This document shows, in pieces, positions 33,740-46,650 of a stretch of DNA of 64,000 nucleotides. Below the pieces are notes generated by a model. The model did no database searches, was not told where the DNA came from, and saw only the letters and a list, made by a program, of their open reading frames with translations. Both the position numbers and the translations under genes were made by a program. Source of the DNA: Sinohyriopsis cumingii (Eukaryota; Mollusca; Bivalvia; Unionida; Unionidae); contig CM068830.1 in assembly GCA_028554795.2 (NCBI GenBank), positions 49,056,227 to 49,120,226 on the forward strand, given 5' to 3'. Every line of letters begins with the position of its first letter. Within the stretch, counting starts at the first letter, position 1.

Positions 33740-35050
33740 CCTATATAAACTTTAACTCAAACAATTTATTATGTTATACACAACAAATGTCATGACAATC
33801 AAGTTAGGCGTTTATAGTGAGGAAAGTATCACTGCATACATTTCCAATGAAAGTATTTTGTCCAACAGGGATAATTTAAACACTGTTCAGTAACTATTTT
33901 ACAGGTTTCACTGTTCTGTGAAAAATCAGGTGTTCTAGAGGCTCCGGTGGGGTTTGAAAAAGAAGAATTCCTAGACATAAATATCCATGATTAAGATTCG
34001 GTCTTACGATTGTGTTTTCATCATACAGGCTGTTGAAATATTCTTGTCACTAATGTCAATATTAATATCTTTTTAAACAAAACACAAAATACCACATCGA
34101 CATATCGTCGTGTCTGTTTCTGAAGAAAGAAAAAAAGCAGCACTGAAATGAATATTTACACTGGTGTGAATATTTACGCTAGTCTGAATATTTACTCTAG
34201 TCTGAATATTTACCTTTCAAATGACCACCTCCAAATGAAAAATGCACCTTCATTTTAATCAAACCAAAAGGATTTTCATTTTTTTAAATTTATTTTTTTA
34301 AATGCGTCTCAACTCGAGGTAAGCTACCGCAAATTATACTGACCTGTACTATTGATTGACCTTCAGATAAAACATCTGCCTACTAATCATACCAACCAAT
34401 GACATGACGTCTAGATTGGTTAGATGGCAATGAGGAAATGAGCTTTTGCCATTGGAATGATACAAAGTCTAAATTCTTAAAGTGAGAGAAAAAACTCAAA
34501 TTCAAATCACAACAGAAAATCAATTTCACAAGAGTTATAATAAACAAACGTTTTGCCCAAAAAAAGAATGGCAAGAGGAAGCTGAATGAATAAATTTCAT
34601 TCCTAAAAGTGAAGTCATCTATTAAGTATGTATTAGATAAGGAAATAATTTTTATTACAAATTGCATGATCGTGTGAAAGCAAAGCTTCAAAGAGAATTT
34701 CCATATTGATTACCACATCACTTGTTCGTTTAATCAAATCTCTACTCATCAAAACTTCCGCTTTTTCTATATCCGCACAATGTAGAATCACCTGGTAGGT
34801 CAGAACAAAGTAGTTCCAATCAAATCCACGAGACTGTTAAATTTCGATCACATATCCACTACTATACATGCTTTTACTATGGCAAGGAGAACGACAATTA
34901 CCAGGTATGTCAGAACAAAATATTTCCACTCCATTCAACAAGACTGTTAAATTTCGATTACAGATCCACTACTATCCATGCTTTTACGATAGCATGGAGA
35001 GCGAAAAGCTGACAGTATCACATTCATGGTAACGTTTAATAAAAAATTCT
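33740..35050. other. No gene seen
   Basis: AT-rich. A 102-codon minus frame at 34,383-34,691 has no family features. Two similar stretches near 34,800 and 34,915 (GGT.AGTCAGAACAAA.TA.TTCCA and ACTGTTAAATTTCGAT) form a short diverged duplication of about 115 bp. Confidence 0.4.
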
Positions 35051-35064
35051 AGAGCATTCATCCC

Positions 35065-35110
35065 TCCCTCCCTCTCCCTCTCTCTCTCTCTATCTCTCTC
35101 TCTCTCTCCC
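35065..35110. repeat. (CT)n microsatellite
   Basis: CCCTC/CT units. Confidence 0.9.
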
Positions 35111-35239
35111 AAACATTGCTTTTCACACTGTGTTTTGACTCATCTAGTTCAAAACAATATACATTCCACAATTACTGTATAGCCACATAAACGTGATATA
35201 ATGCGAACAACCGTTAATGGCTTGCTAACAACAATAGGA

Positions 35240-35308
35240 TGTCCCCAGCTGGTAGAGCGTCTGACTCGTAAATGAAATGTCGCGGGTTCAGTACTCAGAC
35301 AGGTCAGC
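35240..35308 (+). mobile_element. tRNA-like SINE head
   Basis: CCCAGCTGGTAGAGCGTCTG (A box), GACTCGTAAAT and GCGGGTTCAGTACTC (B box) resemble the head at 11,884. The cloverleaf is imperfect. No body or tail boundary is clear. Confidence 0.45.
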
Positions 35309-35419
35309 CACTCTACTATCAAAACTCAATTATTTACATACTTTTAAGTCAGAAATCCTCAAGATGTTTATGTTGGGTTAAAACAGTTTAATAGCATTAA
35401 TATTTGTCTTCAGATCAGA

Positions 35420-36200
35420 CAATTGTACTTTGTAACACGGTATCGTTTAGGTGGGGGTAGAGTGGGTGCGTAAACAAGCTGCAAAGGTTTCTGTGGGACA
35501 GAATCCACTGTTGGGGCCTAGAAGACAAATCTCGCATCCAACAGAGAAAATTGAATCCAGGAAACGTTTCGGTTGTTTCGCGTTCAACTTTTAAGGAAGT
35601 ATGGATATAGGGCAGAACCCCGTAAAACCTTCGATTCGCCATTGCCCAAGACAAGGCATTCTCCTTGACCGGGTTGGCAGGTCACGTAACACACATTACA
35701 GCTATCTGACGATAAAATAAACACCAAACGTATTTACTATTACTCCTTAGCTGCACTACACATCCCAATATAGTTTGTACTGAAATTAAAAGTATATAGC
35801 CATTGATTTTTGTCTTTACATTGTTAATTGAGAGATGTCAGCAAGATTAGAAAGAAAGAAGGACAGAAGTAATGTTATGAACGGAATACAGATTTATATA
35901 TGTTAATTTCCTACACAGTTGCAAATTATATGTTAAAAACGCATCGATATATCTGTATTTTATAGACTTCTACCACATATATAGTAACCTCTCTCAACCA
36001 CTTCAGCAACTATCAATGTCGCTCACTATAAACATTCACAAGATGCAAGTTAATCAACAATTTCAGTACTTAGCAGGGCTATGAAAAATGAGGGAGGGGT
36101 ACATTTTTTGTTTGCCTGAAGATAATATTTGCAACTAATATAATCGATAACATATTTTTGGCGCGATAAAACAATGCTCTAAAAGTCAGGTCTTTCCCTT
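35420..36200. other. No gene seen
   Basis: A 79-codon minus frame at 35,415-35,654 has no recognised domain. Otherwise nothing. Confidence 0.35.
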
Positions 36201-36214
36201 TTCTTCAGGATATT

Positions 36215-37320
36215 TAAGAGTTTAACGTTGTTTTTTCTGAGTTTATCGTGGTATAAACTGTCAGTTGCTGACTCACACAGCACATAACGCCCGATTATAC
36301 CACGATAAACTCCGAGAATAAAAACAACATTAAACTCTTATAATTGAAATTTCAATCATTCGTTATGATATTTTGTTTGCATCATTAAAAAACAGAAATC
36401 TTAATTGAGCGTAGTAATACACGTTTAGGGTTTTCTATTACGTAGCTATTTAAGCTATTTATAGCACATGGGATTGTCCTGCTTGAAAGTAATAAGGTCA
36501 TCATAATACCAGTCCTTCAACCAATGGAAGCCAAATTTATTCAATTATATTTTTTTTTAAATTGTTAGAATGTTCTTTTCCTTTAATTTTTACTTAGTGT
36601 CTGCTTTCACTGGCAGCGTTTATCTTATGCTGTACACGTGACTCTATTTATAGAAGTGGGTGTTCTTTGAAAAGTAGTTGCCCTTACAGTTCATACAGAA
36701 ATAAACGCAATTCATTTTGATCACGTGGTAACATTCTGACCAATGGAAATGTTACTTTCCTTTACCAGCTACTGACATTGCAATTATTCTTCCTTCCAAA
36801 AACAAAACATGTTAGAGTTCGGGCGTTATTTGCTGTGTGAGTCGGCAACTGACGGTTTATACCACGATAAACTCAGAAAAAACAACGTTAAACTCTTATA
36901 ATTGAAATTTTAATTATTTGTTATATTATTTTGTTTGCAACATTAAAAAACTGAAACCTTAATAAACGTAGTAATACATGTTTGTGGTTTTTCTGTTATG
37001 TAGCTATTTATAGCACTTGGGATGTCCAGCTTGATCGCAATAAGGTCATCATAATACCAGTCCTTCAACCAATGGAAGCCAAATGTTTTCAATAATTTTG
37101 TTTGTTTGTTAGAATGTTGTTTTTCTTTAATGCTTACTTCGTGTCTGCCTTAACTGGCAGTGTTTATCTTATGCTGTACACGTGACTTTATTTATACAAG
37201 TGGGTATTCTTTGAAAAGTAGTTCTCCTTACAGTTCATACAGAAATAAACGCTATTCATTTTGATCACGTGGTAACATTCTGACCAATGGAAATGTTACT
37301 TTCCTTTACCAGCTACTGGC
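36215..37320. repeat. Duplicated fold-back repeat, period about 0.6 kb
   Basis: The segment 36,297-36,800 recurs at 36,860-37,320: ATCATAATACCAGTCCTTCA, ACCAATGGAAGCCAAAT, TTATCTTATGCTGTACACGT, TTGATCACGTGGTAACATTC and CAATGGAAATGTTACTTTCC. The leftmost 80 bp (36,216-36,296) is the reverse complement of 36,821-36,893, giving a hairpin at 36,215-36,339 with the arm core GAGTTTATCGTGGTATAA. A mobile element with inverted ends is likely; no transposase is present. Confidence 0.75.
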
Positions 37321-37322
37321 AT

Positions 37323-37324
<2 letters not shown>

Positions 37325-37385
<61 letters not shown>
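37325..37385. repeat. (TA)n microsatellite
   Basis: About 30 TA units, abutting the fold-back repeat. Confidence 0.95.
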
Positions 37386-37389
<4 letters not shown>

Positions 37390-37392
<3 letters not shown>

Positions 37393-39320
37393 ATAATGAA
37401 AATATGATTGCTAAGTTGAAACCAGAATTATCTCAGATATTGCGATGAATATCACAAAATACATAATACAAGCGTCGCATTCAAAAATATGTGCCCAGAG
37501 TTCATATAAAAATATATATCTTAATAAAAATGACTTCCCATTTTACAAACTGGTAAACATTACAGAGTTTACAAATAAATTCGTTGTGTAGAGTAAGTGA
37601 ACCTGTATTCAGTCGATATGAGCATTCATGATTTTGTACTAAATCAGTATTATAATTAAGATATGTTGTCATGTGCAAGTGATGCAATGTACAAGTGATA
37701 TGTTGTAATTGAAGAATGTTAAGCAATTTTTAAGAAGTTTTCGTTTCACATTTTGGAGGAAAAATAGGAGAGATATCACGAGCGGCGGAGGTGACAATTT
37801 AATATTTCAGTTTTTGAAGTTAACATTAAAAGTTTGTCAAGCGAGTTTTAAAGGGTTTTTGCAAGCAATATTAAATTGTGTTAAAGTTTTTGTACAAATC
37901 AATGTACATGTTTAAGTAATAGTCAATGTTTGTGTGTGTGTGTGTGTGTAAAATCCAGTGTTCAAGACTGCACAGCCTCACAAGGCCGAACAAGGCCCGA
38001 CAGTGTGTTCTGCAGAGCCCTTCTTTTAAATATTAAATCTTTACACATCACATACACGGGACACTTTTACAATATTTGAAGACACTGGTGTTAATCAAGT
38101 GTCCATACACGTTTGATTTATGACCCTGCTGATTACTTTGGACATGTCAGAGTTTCATAAGTACATACCTGAGTGATAAGATAAATTACAACTAAACATG
38201 AACAAATATTTCGTCAAGGTAATAACACTTGTCTACAAATTATATTTCATCCATATACGTTACCCTTCCCACCCCACCTCACCCCATCCCGTCTTTTCTT
38301 AAGGTACTGAAAGTGTCATATCATTACGGTAAGTGGCGTTAAGACCAATACTGTAGTTAAGTACATTTAGTACATTAAGATATTTTGGTAATTGACCATG
38401 CAGCGATACAACAAAACTAACAAAACAAAAACGCCAACATACATGGGGGCAATAAAGTTATATTTATTCAGTTCCAAAAATTCACACGTGGCTTAAATAA
38501 ATATCTGACAGCCACGCATTATTACATCAACCATTTTACTAATTAAGATAATAAAGTCAATTATTTAATCAATAAATCAATCACCAAACCGGTCCAACCA
38601 ACCATTCAAACGTATAATCAATCAATCAACCCATCAATCAATCAATCAAGACAAAAATGGCTTTCCTGGCGTAAAAGTTCAGTTAGGTTGGTCATGTATA
38701 TTGATCAATACACTTATTTGCTTTTCCACATTTACCTACTGTACTCACTTATAAGACTATTCCAACTGGAAACCGCACAGACCCAGATCTGCCGTCGCAT
38801 AAAGCGCCGACAGACCTGGGTCCGTGCAGTTTGTTAGGAGTAATCTGTAGAACAAACAACATATACCCTGAAATGTAGGTTCTTTATGCTTCGGCAGATC
38901 AGGATCTTTGTTTTTTGCAATTTGACTCGGCTTATGAGCAATAAACATGGTTAGATAGGTGCTTGAGAATCGTAAATCAGCAGTAGAGAGATTTCCAAAG
39001 GTGTCGCATACTTTTTGTTGACTTTATCATTTGTTTTAGCTGTATATCAAGATGGTAGTAGCTACATGGGGGAATCAGCAAGTAGAGCAAACAAATAAAC
39101 TGTTCGGGCTTGATACATGTATTTAATGGATTATTTTTACAACACCAAAGTTAAAGGCCAGAGAGCTAGACCTGTGAAATAAAACGATTAATATCTCAAG
39201 GTCATGGGGTGAGTGTGCTGTAGTGATTCTGCTTTTATTTTTAGACTGCAGGAGCATAACATTTCATGAAATGTGGATTCTATTCAATGTGATTATGTAT
39301 AAGACTTGAAAACTGGAAAG
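37390..39320. other. No gene seen
   Basis: AT-rich with short TG, AATCAATC and C-rich tracts. No coding similarity was recognised. Confidence 0.4.
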
Positions 39321-39321
39321 G

Positions 39322-39773
39322 GGCCATCGATTTAGTACGTATGCAAAAATCTGTCAAAACGTGACCCCTCCCCCCTCCCTGTACATATGCTTACTTTTTA
39401 CACACCCCCACCTGCATACGTAAGCTTGACGCCCCCTCCCCCGCGAATTCTATAGAACGGCCTATATTTAATCCATAAAGGATTAATAATATTAACGTGT
39501 TTAATGAAACAGATAGTCCACCGACGTTGAATGTCTGGCTGCATTCAAAGAAATAAGCTGCGTAACTTTAAACAGTTTGTCTAGTGTCCGCTAAAATTCA
39601 AACACCGACTGGACCCACTCAAACAGGTTACGTATTAGACAAATTACTATCGAGGTCTCACCCCCACCCCATTTCATATGCGTACGTACATTATCAGTAG
39701 CCCCCCCCCCCCATACGCAAGCGCATGCATTTGAGTTACCCCCCATGCATGCGTACGTACTAAATGGACGGCC
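39322..39773. mobile_element. MITE-like element(s) with GTACGTA-containing inverted ends
   Basis: The left end GGCCATCGATTTAGTACGTA and the right end TACGTACTAAATGGACGGCC are imperfect inverted repeats. The interior is C-rich with internal copies of TACGTA and a second GAACGGCC end near 39,460, so two nested or tandem elements are possible. No target-site duplication is evident. Confidence 0.5.
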
Positions 39774-39779
39774 AAAAAC

Positions 39780-40764
39780 AGTTAAATCATACCAACTGTC
39801 CCTACTATAATTCCCCCTCCGTTCTAAAATTTGGTCTCCAAATTATTTTAAAATATTTCATCACAAAATAAAGTCATCTCATCACACTACAAACGATGTG
39901 TTTCTACTGTTAAATTTATCTATTAATAATGCAAAATGCTTCTATAAAGATGGTCAGCATGCTGTTAAAATGCAAAATAAGTTTGTTTCACAATTTAACA
40001 TGGATAAACTGACAAAAGATACAAGTTTCAGTATTCAGAAGATAAAACATTAATCAGATTAGCGTTCTCTGCTGCATGGAATCCGACATATTAAATCCAG
40101 AAATGCATATGAATGTTAATTGCAGTAATTGTACACTATACATAAGCAACCAGGAAAAAAATGTCAGTTTCATCCAAATGTTGAAATTTCCAGTCAACTA
40201 ATATAAATCCCACTAAAAACGGATGGCGCTTTCAGTTCCATAATAGTTTAAGGTGTTCATGTGGTACAAATGGAAGTAGTTTATTTTGACAGATTCGGTC
40301 TTTAGAAAAGACGGAATAAAAATAGTCATTATTTCAATCACAATTATATAAATCTTCCAGTGTCATATCAAGGGGTATTCAGAAAACGAGGTTATGGAAA
40401 AACAGAAGATAGCGGAAAAAAAGACCAGCATTATATGACACTGTATCAGTTGAGTTTAGACTATTTATTAATCATGAACCCGTCCTTATTTTCTATATTA
40501 AAATTGCCATTTTAGGAGCTTCACCTTTTTATATATAGATTTTCGCAATATCGTTTTAGACTTATGTTCACATGAAAATCCACAATTAATACAACTGTTC
40601 CGCTGGTTACCAAGTTTCGAACAGACCTTCCATTTAACTTTGTACATTTTTTCAACGACGTTGTGCACACACGTATAGTTTTGCAACTATGCCCGAGATG
40701 GGTCTCTCGAAAGTTCTGGCTGGTCTGATCTACGAGATAGGCCCTTCCTGGGGTCCTCTTCCAG

Positions 40765-40805
<41 letters not shown>

Positions 40806-41926
40806 CATCTGGTGCAATCGATGGGTCACTGCGACCTCTTTCTGTCTGTTGTGTCAGAGAGTGCTACTATCGTAGTGCAGGATCATTATATACTTTCAAG
40901 CGATTGACATGAATCAGAACTCTCTGCAACTTGTGAGTACTGCAATTACGCAATAGACATGAGTGGTTCGGTCCAGTATCACATGGAAATGGTTTCTTTA
41001 GGCAGATTAGGCCATTAGAAAAGACTGAATTAAAATAGTGGATATTTCAATCACATTTATAAAAATCTTTTTTATCGTATGTATATTTGACTAAGAGTTA
41101 AAAGAAAGCTTTATTGCATAAATCTTTCTTCTTCTTTATCACAGGAGGTGTTATGTATATTTAATTTACATTTAATATTGGAAATTGGAAATTGCCCATA
41201 AATGCCGGGTCTGCCTGTTGTTTACCTCATTTTATATTATAATGTTAGAGATAGACCTTCTAAATATAATTAAGACTTTATATTGAAAACATTTGGAACC
41301 TTCCTGAATGAAATATTAAATTAGATAATAGTTTTCTTCCCTCCAAAATACTAATTTGTGACCCGAGTTCAAGTAGAGGACTATATAATCTTGCTTACCT
41401 AGAGATATATTCATTCATGCTTTACGATCTGAACATATTCAGTTGTATTATTGATGTGTCCACTTTTTCACTTGAGCTGGCATTTATTTATTTAAATCAT
41501 TTAATTCAAGTTATTCTTCTTTGGAAATACATATTGTTACATATTGTTCATTCTATAACATTCTTGGAAATAAAGTCTTGGATTAATAATGAAATTCAAA
41601 AAAGAATGTATTCTTGGATTGTATTATCGTTATTCAATAACGACTGTTGGCAGATCACTACGACACAGGCCATCACAAGCACATCAACACTTCCATTCGT
41701 TGGATTTATTCTGAAATACCACCAAAGTTAGTTTCATAACTTTATCCATTAGGACTTGTGTTAGAATTTCTAGGATTATTTTGGGTTTAAATTTGCAATA
41801 CAGTACGTTCTTTTAACATTTTTGTTTACATTGTACTCTAGGGAAATAAATTATCATTTGTTGAATTTTACAAAACCTGTTGGGTTTCGCTCTTTTCAAT
41901 TACTTAGTTTCAGATCATAGAGTCCT

Positions 41927-41972
<46 letters not shown>

Positions 41973-42040
41973 AACTTGCGGAGTTCACAGGACACATTTT
42001 GATAACATAGTTATCTAGCTGGCTTGATTGTTTCTGATTC
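39780..42040. other. No gene seen; microsatellites at 40,770-40,802 and 41,930-41,962
   Basis: A (CT)n run and an (ACTA)n run of about 8 units. A 104-codon frame at 41,417-41,731 has no family features. Confidence 0.45.
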
Positions 42041-42069
42041 ACAAATCTGTGTTTCCTATGTTAAACTCA

Positions 42070-45000
42070 ACTTCTGATATCTCAGTAATGCGTTGTGTAG
42101 ATTTGTTAACATGTAAATGATTAATCTCAGTAATGAGTTGTCCAGATCTGTTAACATGTAAATGCTTACATCTCAGTAATGAGTTGTGTAGATTTGTTAA
42201 CATGTAAATGATTAATCTCAGTAATGAGTTGTCCAGATTTGTTAACATGTAAATGATTAATCTCAGTAATGAGTTGTCCAGATTTGTTAACATGTAAATG
42301 ATTAATCTCAGTAATGAGTTGTGCAGATCTGTTAACATGTAAATGATTAATCTCAGTAATGAGTTGTCCAGATTTGTTAACATGTACATGCTTACATCTC
42401 AGTAATGAGTTGTGTAGATTTGTTAACATGTAAATGATTAATCTCAGTAATGAGTTGTCCAGATTTGTTAACATGTAAATGATTAATCTCAGTAATGAGT
42501 TGTCCAGATTTGTTAACACGTAAATGATTAATCTCAGTAATGAGTTGTGCAGATCTGTTAACATGTAAATGATTAATCTCAGTAATGAGTTGTGCAGATT
42601 TGTTAAAATGTAAATGATTAATCTCAGTAATGAGTTGTGCAGATTTGTTAACATGTAAATGATTAATCTCAGTAATGAGTTGTCCAGATTTGTTAACATG
42701 TAAATGCTTACATCTCAGTAATAAGTTGTCCAGATTTGTTAACATGTAAATGATTAATCTCAGTAATGAATTGTCCATATTTGTTAACATGTAAATGCTT
42801 AATCTCAGTAATGAGTTGTGCAGATTTGTTAACATGTAAATGATTAATCTCAGTAATGAGTTGTCCAGATTTGTTAACATGTAAATGATTAATCTCAGTA
42901 ATGAGTTGTCCAGATTTGTTGACATGTAAATGATTAATCTCAGTAATGAGTTGTGCAGATTTGTTAACATGTAAATGATTAATCTCAGTAATGAGTTGTC
43001 CAGATTTGTTAACATGTAAATGCTTAATCTCAGTAATGAGTTGTCCAGATTTGTTAACATGTAATTGCTTACATCTCAATAATGAGTTGTGCAGATTTGT
43101 TAACATGTAAATGATTAATCTCAGTAATGAGTTGTGCAGATTTGTTAAATGTAAATGATTAATCTCAGTAATGAGTTGTGCAGATTTGTTAACATGTAAA
43201 TGATTAATCTCAGTAATGAGTTGTCCAGATTTGTTAACATGTAAATGCTTACATCTCAGTAATAAGTTGTCCAGATTTGTTAACATGTAAATGATTAATC
43301 TCAGTAATGAATTGTCCATATTTGTTAACATGTAAATGCTTAATCTCAGTAATGAGTTGTGCAGATTTGTTAACATCTAAATGATTAATCTCAGTAATGA
43401 GTTGTGCAGATCTGTTAACATGTAAATGATTAATCTCAGTAATGAGTTGTGCAGATTTGTTAAAATGTAAATGATTAATCTCAGTAATGAGTTGTGCAGA
43501 TTTGTTAACATGTAAATGATTAATCTCAGTAATGAGTTGTCCAGATTTGTTAACATGTAAATGCTTACATCTCAGTAATAAGTTGTCCAGATTTGTTAAC
43601 ATGTAAATGATTAATCTCAGTAATGAATTGTCCATATTTGTTAACATGTAAATGCTTAATCTCAGTAATGAGTTGTGCAGATTTGTTAACATGTAAATGA
43701 TTAATCTCAGTAATGAGTTGTGCAGATCTGTTAACATGTAAATGATTAATCTCAGTAATGAGTTGTGCAGATTTGTTAAAATGTAAATGATTAATCTCAG
43801 TAATGAGTTGTGCAGATTTGTTAAAATGTAAATGATTAATCTCAGTAATGAGTTGTCCAGATTTGTTAACATGTAAATGCTTACATCTCAGTAATGAGTT
43901 GTCCAGATTTGTTAACATGTAAATGATTAATCTCAGTAATGAATTGTCCATATTTGTTAACATGTAAATGCTTAATCTCAGTAATGAGTTGTCCAGATTT
44001 GTTAACATGTAATTGCTTACATCTCAATAATGAGTTGTGCAGATTTGTTAACATGTAAATGATTAATCTCAGTAATGAGTTGTGCAGATTTGTTAAAATG
44101 TAAATGATTAATCTCAGTAATGAGTTGTGCAGATTTGTTAACATGTAAATGATTAATCTCAGTAATGAGTTGTCCAGATTTGTTAACATGTAAATGCTTA
44201 CATCTCAGTAATAAGTTGTCCAGATTTGTTAACATGTAAATGATTAATCTCAGTAATGAGTTCTGCAGATTTGTTAATATGTAAATGATTAATCTCAGTA
44301 ATGAGTTGTCCAGATTTGTTAACATGTAAATGCTTACATCTCAGTAATAAGTTGTCCAGATTTGTTAACATGTAAATGATTAATCTCAGTAATGAATTGT
44401 CCATATTTGTTAACATGTAAATGCTTAATCTCAGTAATGAGTTGTGCAGATTTGTTAACATGTAAATGATTAATCTCAGTAATGAGTTGTCCAGATTTGT
44501 TAACATGTAAATGATTAATCTCAGTAATGAGTTGTCCAGATTTGTTGACATGTAAATGATTAATCTCAGTAATGAGTTGTCCAGATTTGTTAACATGTAA
44601 ATGATTATCTCAGTAATGAGTTGTCCAGATTTGTTGACATGTAAATGATTAATCTCAGTAATGAGTTGTCCAGATTTGTTAACATGTAAATGATCAATCT
44701 CAGTAATGAGTTGTCCAGATTTGTTAACATGTAAATGTTTACATCTCAGTAATGAGTTGTGCAAATTTGTTAACATGTAAATGATTAATCTCAGTAATGA
44801 GTTGTCCAGATTTGTTAACATGTAAATGATTAATCTCAGTAATGAGTTGTGCAAATTTGTTAACATGTAAATGCTTACATCTCAGTAATGAGTTGTCCAG
44901 ATTTATTAACATGTAAATGATTAATCTCAGTAATGGTTTGTCCAGATTTGTTAACATGTAAACGCTTACATCTCAGTAATGAGTTGTGCAAATTTGTTAA

Positions 45001-45285
45001 CATGTAAATGATTAATCTCAGTAATGAATTGTCCAGATTTGTTAACCTGTAACTGATTAATCTCAGTAATGAGTTGTCCAGATTTGTTAACCTGTAAATG
45101 ATTAATCTCAGTAATGAGTTGTCCAGATTTGTTAACCTGTAAATGATTAATCTCAGTAATGAGTTGTCCAGATTTGTTAACATGTAAATGATTAATCTCA
45201 GTAATGAGTTGTCCAGATTTGTTGACATGTAAATGATTTTCTCAGTAATGAGTTGTCCAGATTTGTTAACATGTAAATGATTACT
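42070..45285. repeat. 45/46-bp satellite, about 70 units, with higher-order repeats
   Basis: The consensus is GATTAATCTCAGTAATGAGT followed by TGTCCAGATTTGTTAACATG and TAAAT (45 bp). A 46-bp variant carries GCTTACATCTCAG. Since 45 bp is 15 codons, minus-strand frames up to 222 codons stay open and then switch frame at each 46-bp unit. Unit-type markers fall at regular spacings of 136, 181, 226, 316 and 361 bp. The 316-bp seven-unit block starting near 43,249 is repeated nearly exactly at 43,565. Confidence 0.95.
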
Positions 45286-45533
45286 ACATATCGGATGAGA
45301 CTCACACTCACTTTCAACCTATGTAGCAAAATATGAAACTTTTGGTGTGGAGGACTGTCAAAGTTCAAGTATAAAATATATATTTCCTTTAAAACTAGAT
45401 ACAAGTTACTATAGCTCTTTATTTTCACGAAATCTACTATCTTGTCTTTAACATAAACCATAACCCTTTGGAACTGCACTCGAACCAGTGGTTTTTATCA
45501 CGAAATAACTTTATGAAGTAACAATAACGTCAT

Positions 45534-45660
45534 CCACTGCTGCGACGTGGGTTTTCTGTCCTTAATTGACCTCCATGCTATAAATATAAAATTTATGAAA
45601 GCAACTATATTTATAGCCTGGAGGTCATTTAAGGACAGAAAACCCACGTCGCAGCAGTGG
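45534..45660. repeat. Long hairpin: 55-bp arms, 17-nt loop
   Basis: Arms 45,534-45,588 and 45,606-45,660 are reverse complements with two mismatches. The right arm is part of gene C (frame TIFIAWRSFKDRKPTSQQW), so the left arm is an inverted copy of the gene's 5' part. It lies just beyond the right edge of the 45-bp satellite. Confidence 0.9.
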
Positions 45661-45867
45661 CACACAGGACGTCACATCCTCAAGAAAAGGTTCAACGTTG
45701 CCTACACTCAACATCCCCTGAACACACTGATAGAAGCAGCCGAAGTTTTAAGCGTGTTCCATGGATTCGAAGGTTTTCCAGCCAGAAAACGAAGGGAAAC
45801 ACGGACAGCGGAAGCAATATACGAGGAAGAAGTTAGCCGAGGCACCTTCCCGCCTGGGGAGAAATAA
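45595..45867 (+). CDS. Cassette gene C, basic small protein ending at a histone-type stem-loop
   Basis: The start at 45,595 is the ATG inside the hairpin loop; the frame is also open to 45,547 through the left arm. The product is about 90 residues, basic in the middle (GRHILKKRF) and then EAAEVLSVFHGFEGFPARKR and TAEAIYEEEVSRGTFPPGEK. The stop lies one base before the stem-loop stem. The Phe-Pro-Pro-Gly end recalls the Leu-Pro-Pro-Asp-Gly of gene A, a weak resemblance. The true 5' end may have been lost where the inverted arm and satellite now begin. No known family is recognised. R1 follows immediately. Confidence 0.45.
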   Translation: MKATIFIAWRSFKDRKPTSQQWHTGRHILKKRFNVAYTQHPLNTLIEAAEVLSVFHGFEGFPARKRRETRTAEAIYEEEVSRGTFPPGEK

Positions 45868-45868
45868 C

Positions 45869-45884
45869 AGCCCTTCTGAGGGCT
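45869..45884 (+). terminator. Histone-type stem-loop after gene C
   Basis: A perfect 6-bp stem (AGCCCT/AGGGCT) with a TCTG loop, 5' flank AAC and 3' flank ACAAA. The loop differs from the histone TTTC. R1 (ATTGCC...) begins 4 nt downstream. Confidence 0.6.
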
Positions 45885-45887
45885 ACA

Positions 45888-46650
45888 AATTGCCATTTAT
45901 CTAAGGGGACCAGTTTGGCTTGGTTTTCCAGTTCGATAAAACCACACAAAACTGACTTGATCGTTTCAGTTGCCTGCATCAAAATTTAAACCCAATTACC
46001 TAACAGTGACTAAACTTTTATTTGTCGCTTAGACAATTAGAAAAGCAAAATTGTTAGGGCATCTCACTATGTACACTATGTACTAGTAATATTTCAATTG
46101 TTAGGAGTTAGGAAAATTATCAGACTCATTTGACTTTGACTCAACTGCACAGGTGGCTCACACAATATTGGTTGTTAGGATCCATTTACAAACAACTGGA
46201 CATAATTTGGCTAAGTACGGGTGGGTTGTCTGATGCCGGAACTCCCCTACACATCCCACGTCCGGATATTCGTACAAAGGGCGGAGATGTGGAACGATAT
46301 CCACCCGCCTAAAATCGGTGTCCCAGTGTGATGTCATTTTCACCAACCAATCGCGACTGACGTTACAATTGCATTGGTCGACATCACAGTGATTGGTAAA
46401 CAGAAAATTTATTTTAGTATCATGAGTGCGTGGGTCCATTCTCACTCATGAAACAGCCCTCCAATCAGAATGGGAACCAAAAGGACACGCGGCTGAAGGC
46501 TATAATTACCAGTGTACCTTGTACACACAAACGCCTGCGGGATGAGGCTCTTTTTCCTTGCCCCAGGATCAATTATCAGGTCGCTGTGCGACCATTAACA
46601 GTGGTACATGCACAAGGTGCGCACACCACTATAATCCAACTAATCAATCA
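45888..46650 (+). promoter_or_regulatory. R1 upstream segment, full copy
   Basis: ATTGCCATTT, TTTGGCTTGGTTTTCCAGTT, GCATCAAAATTTAAACCC, CTATGTACACTATGTA, GGTGGCTCACACAATATTGG, GGAGATGTGGAACGATATCC, CACCAACCAATCGCGACTGA (CCAAT box), CATGAGTGCGTGGGTCCATT, GCCTGCGGGATGAGGCTCTT and CTATAATCCAACTAATCAAT in order. No gene body is recognised after it. Confidence 0.7.

Noticed and set aside
42070-45285. CRISPR-like array or a long Leu/Asn-rich repeat protein
   Set aside because: Units abut without spacers, differ by point changes, and long frames follow from the 45-bp period; the sequence is eukaryotic.
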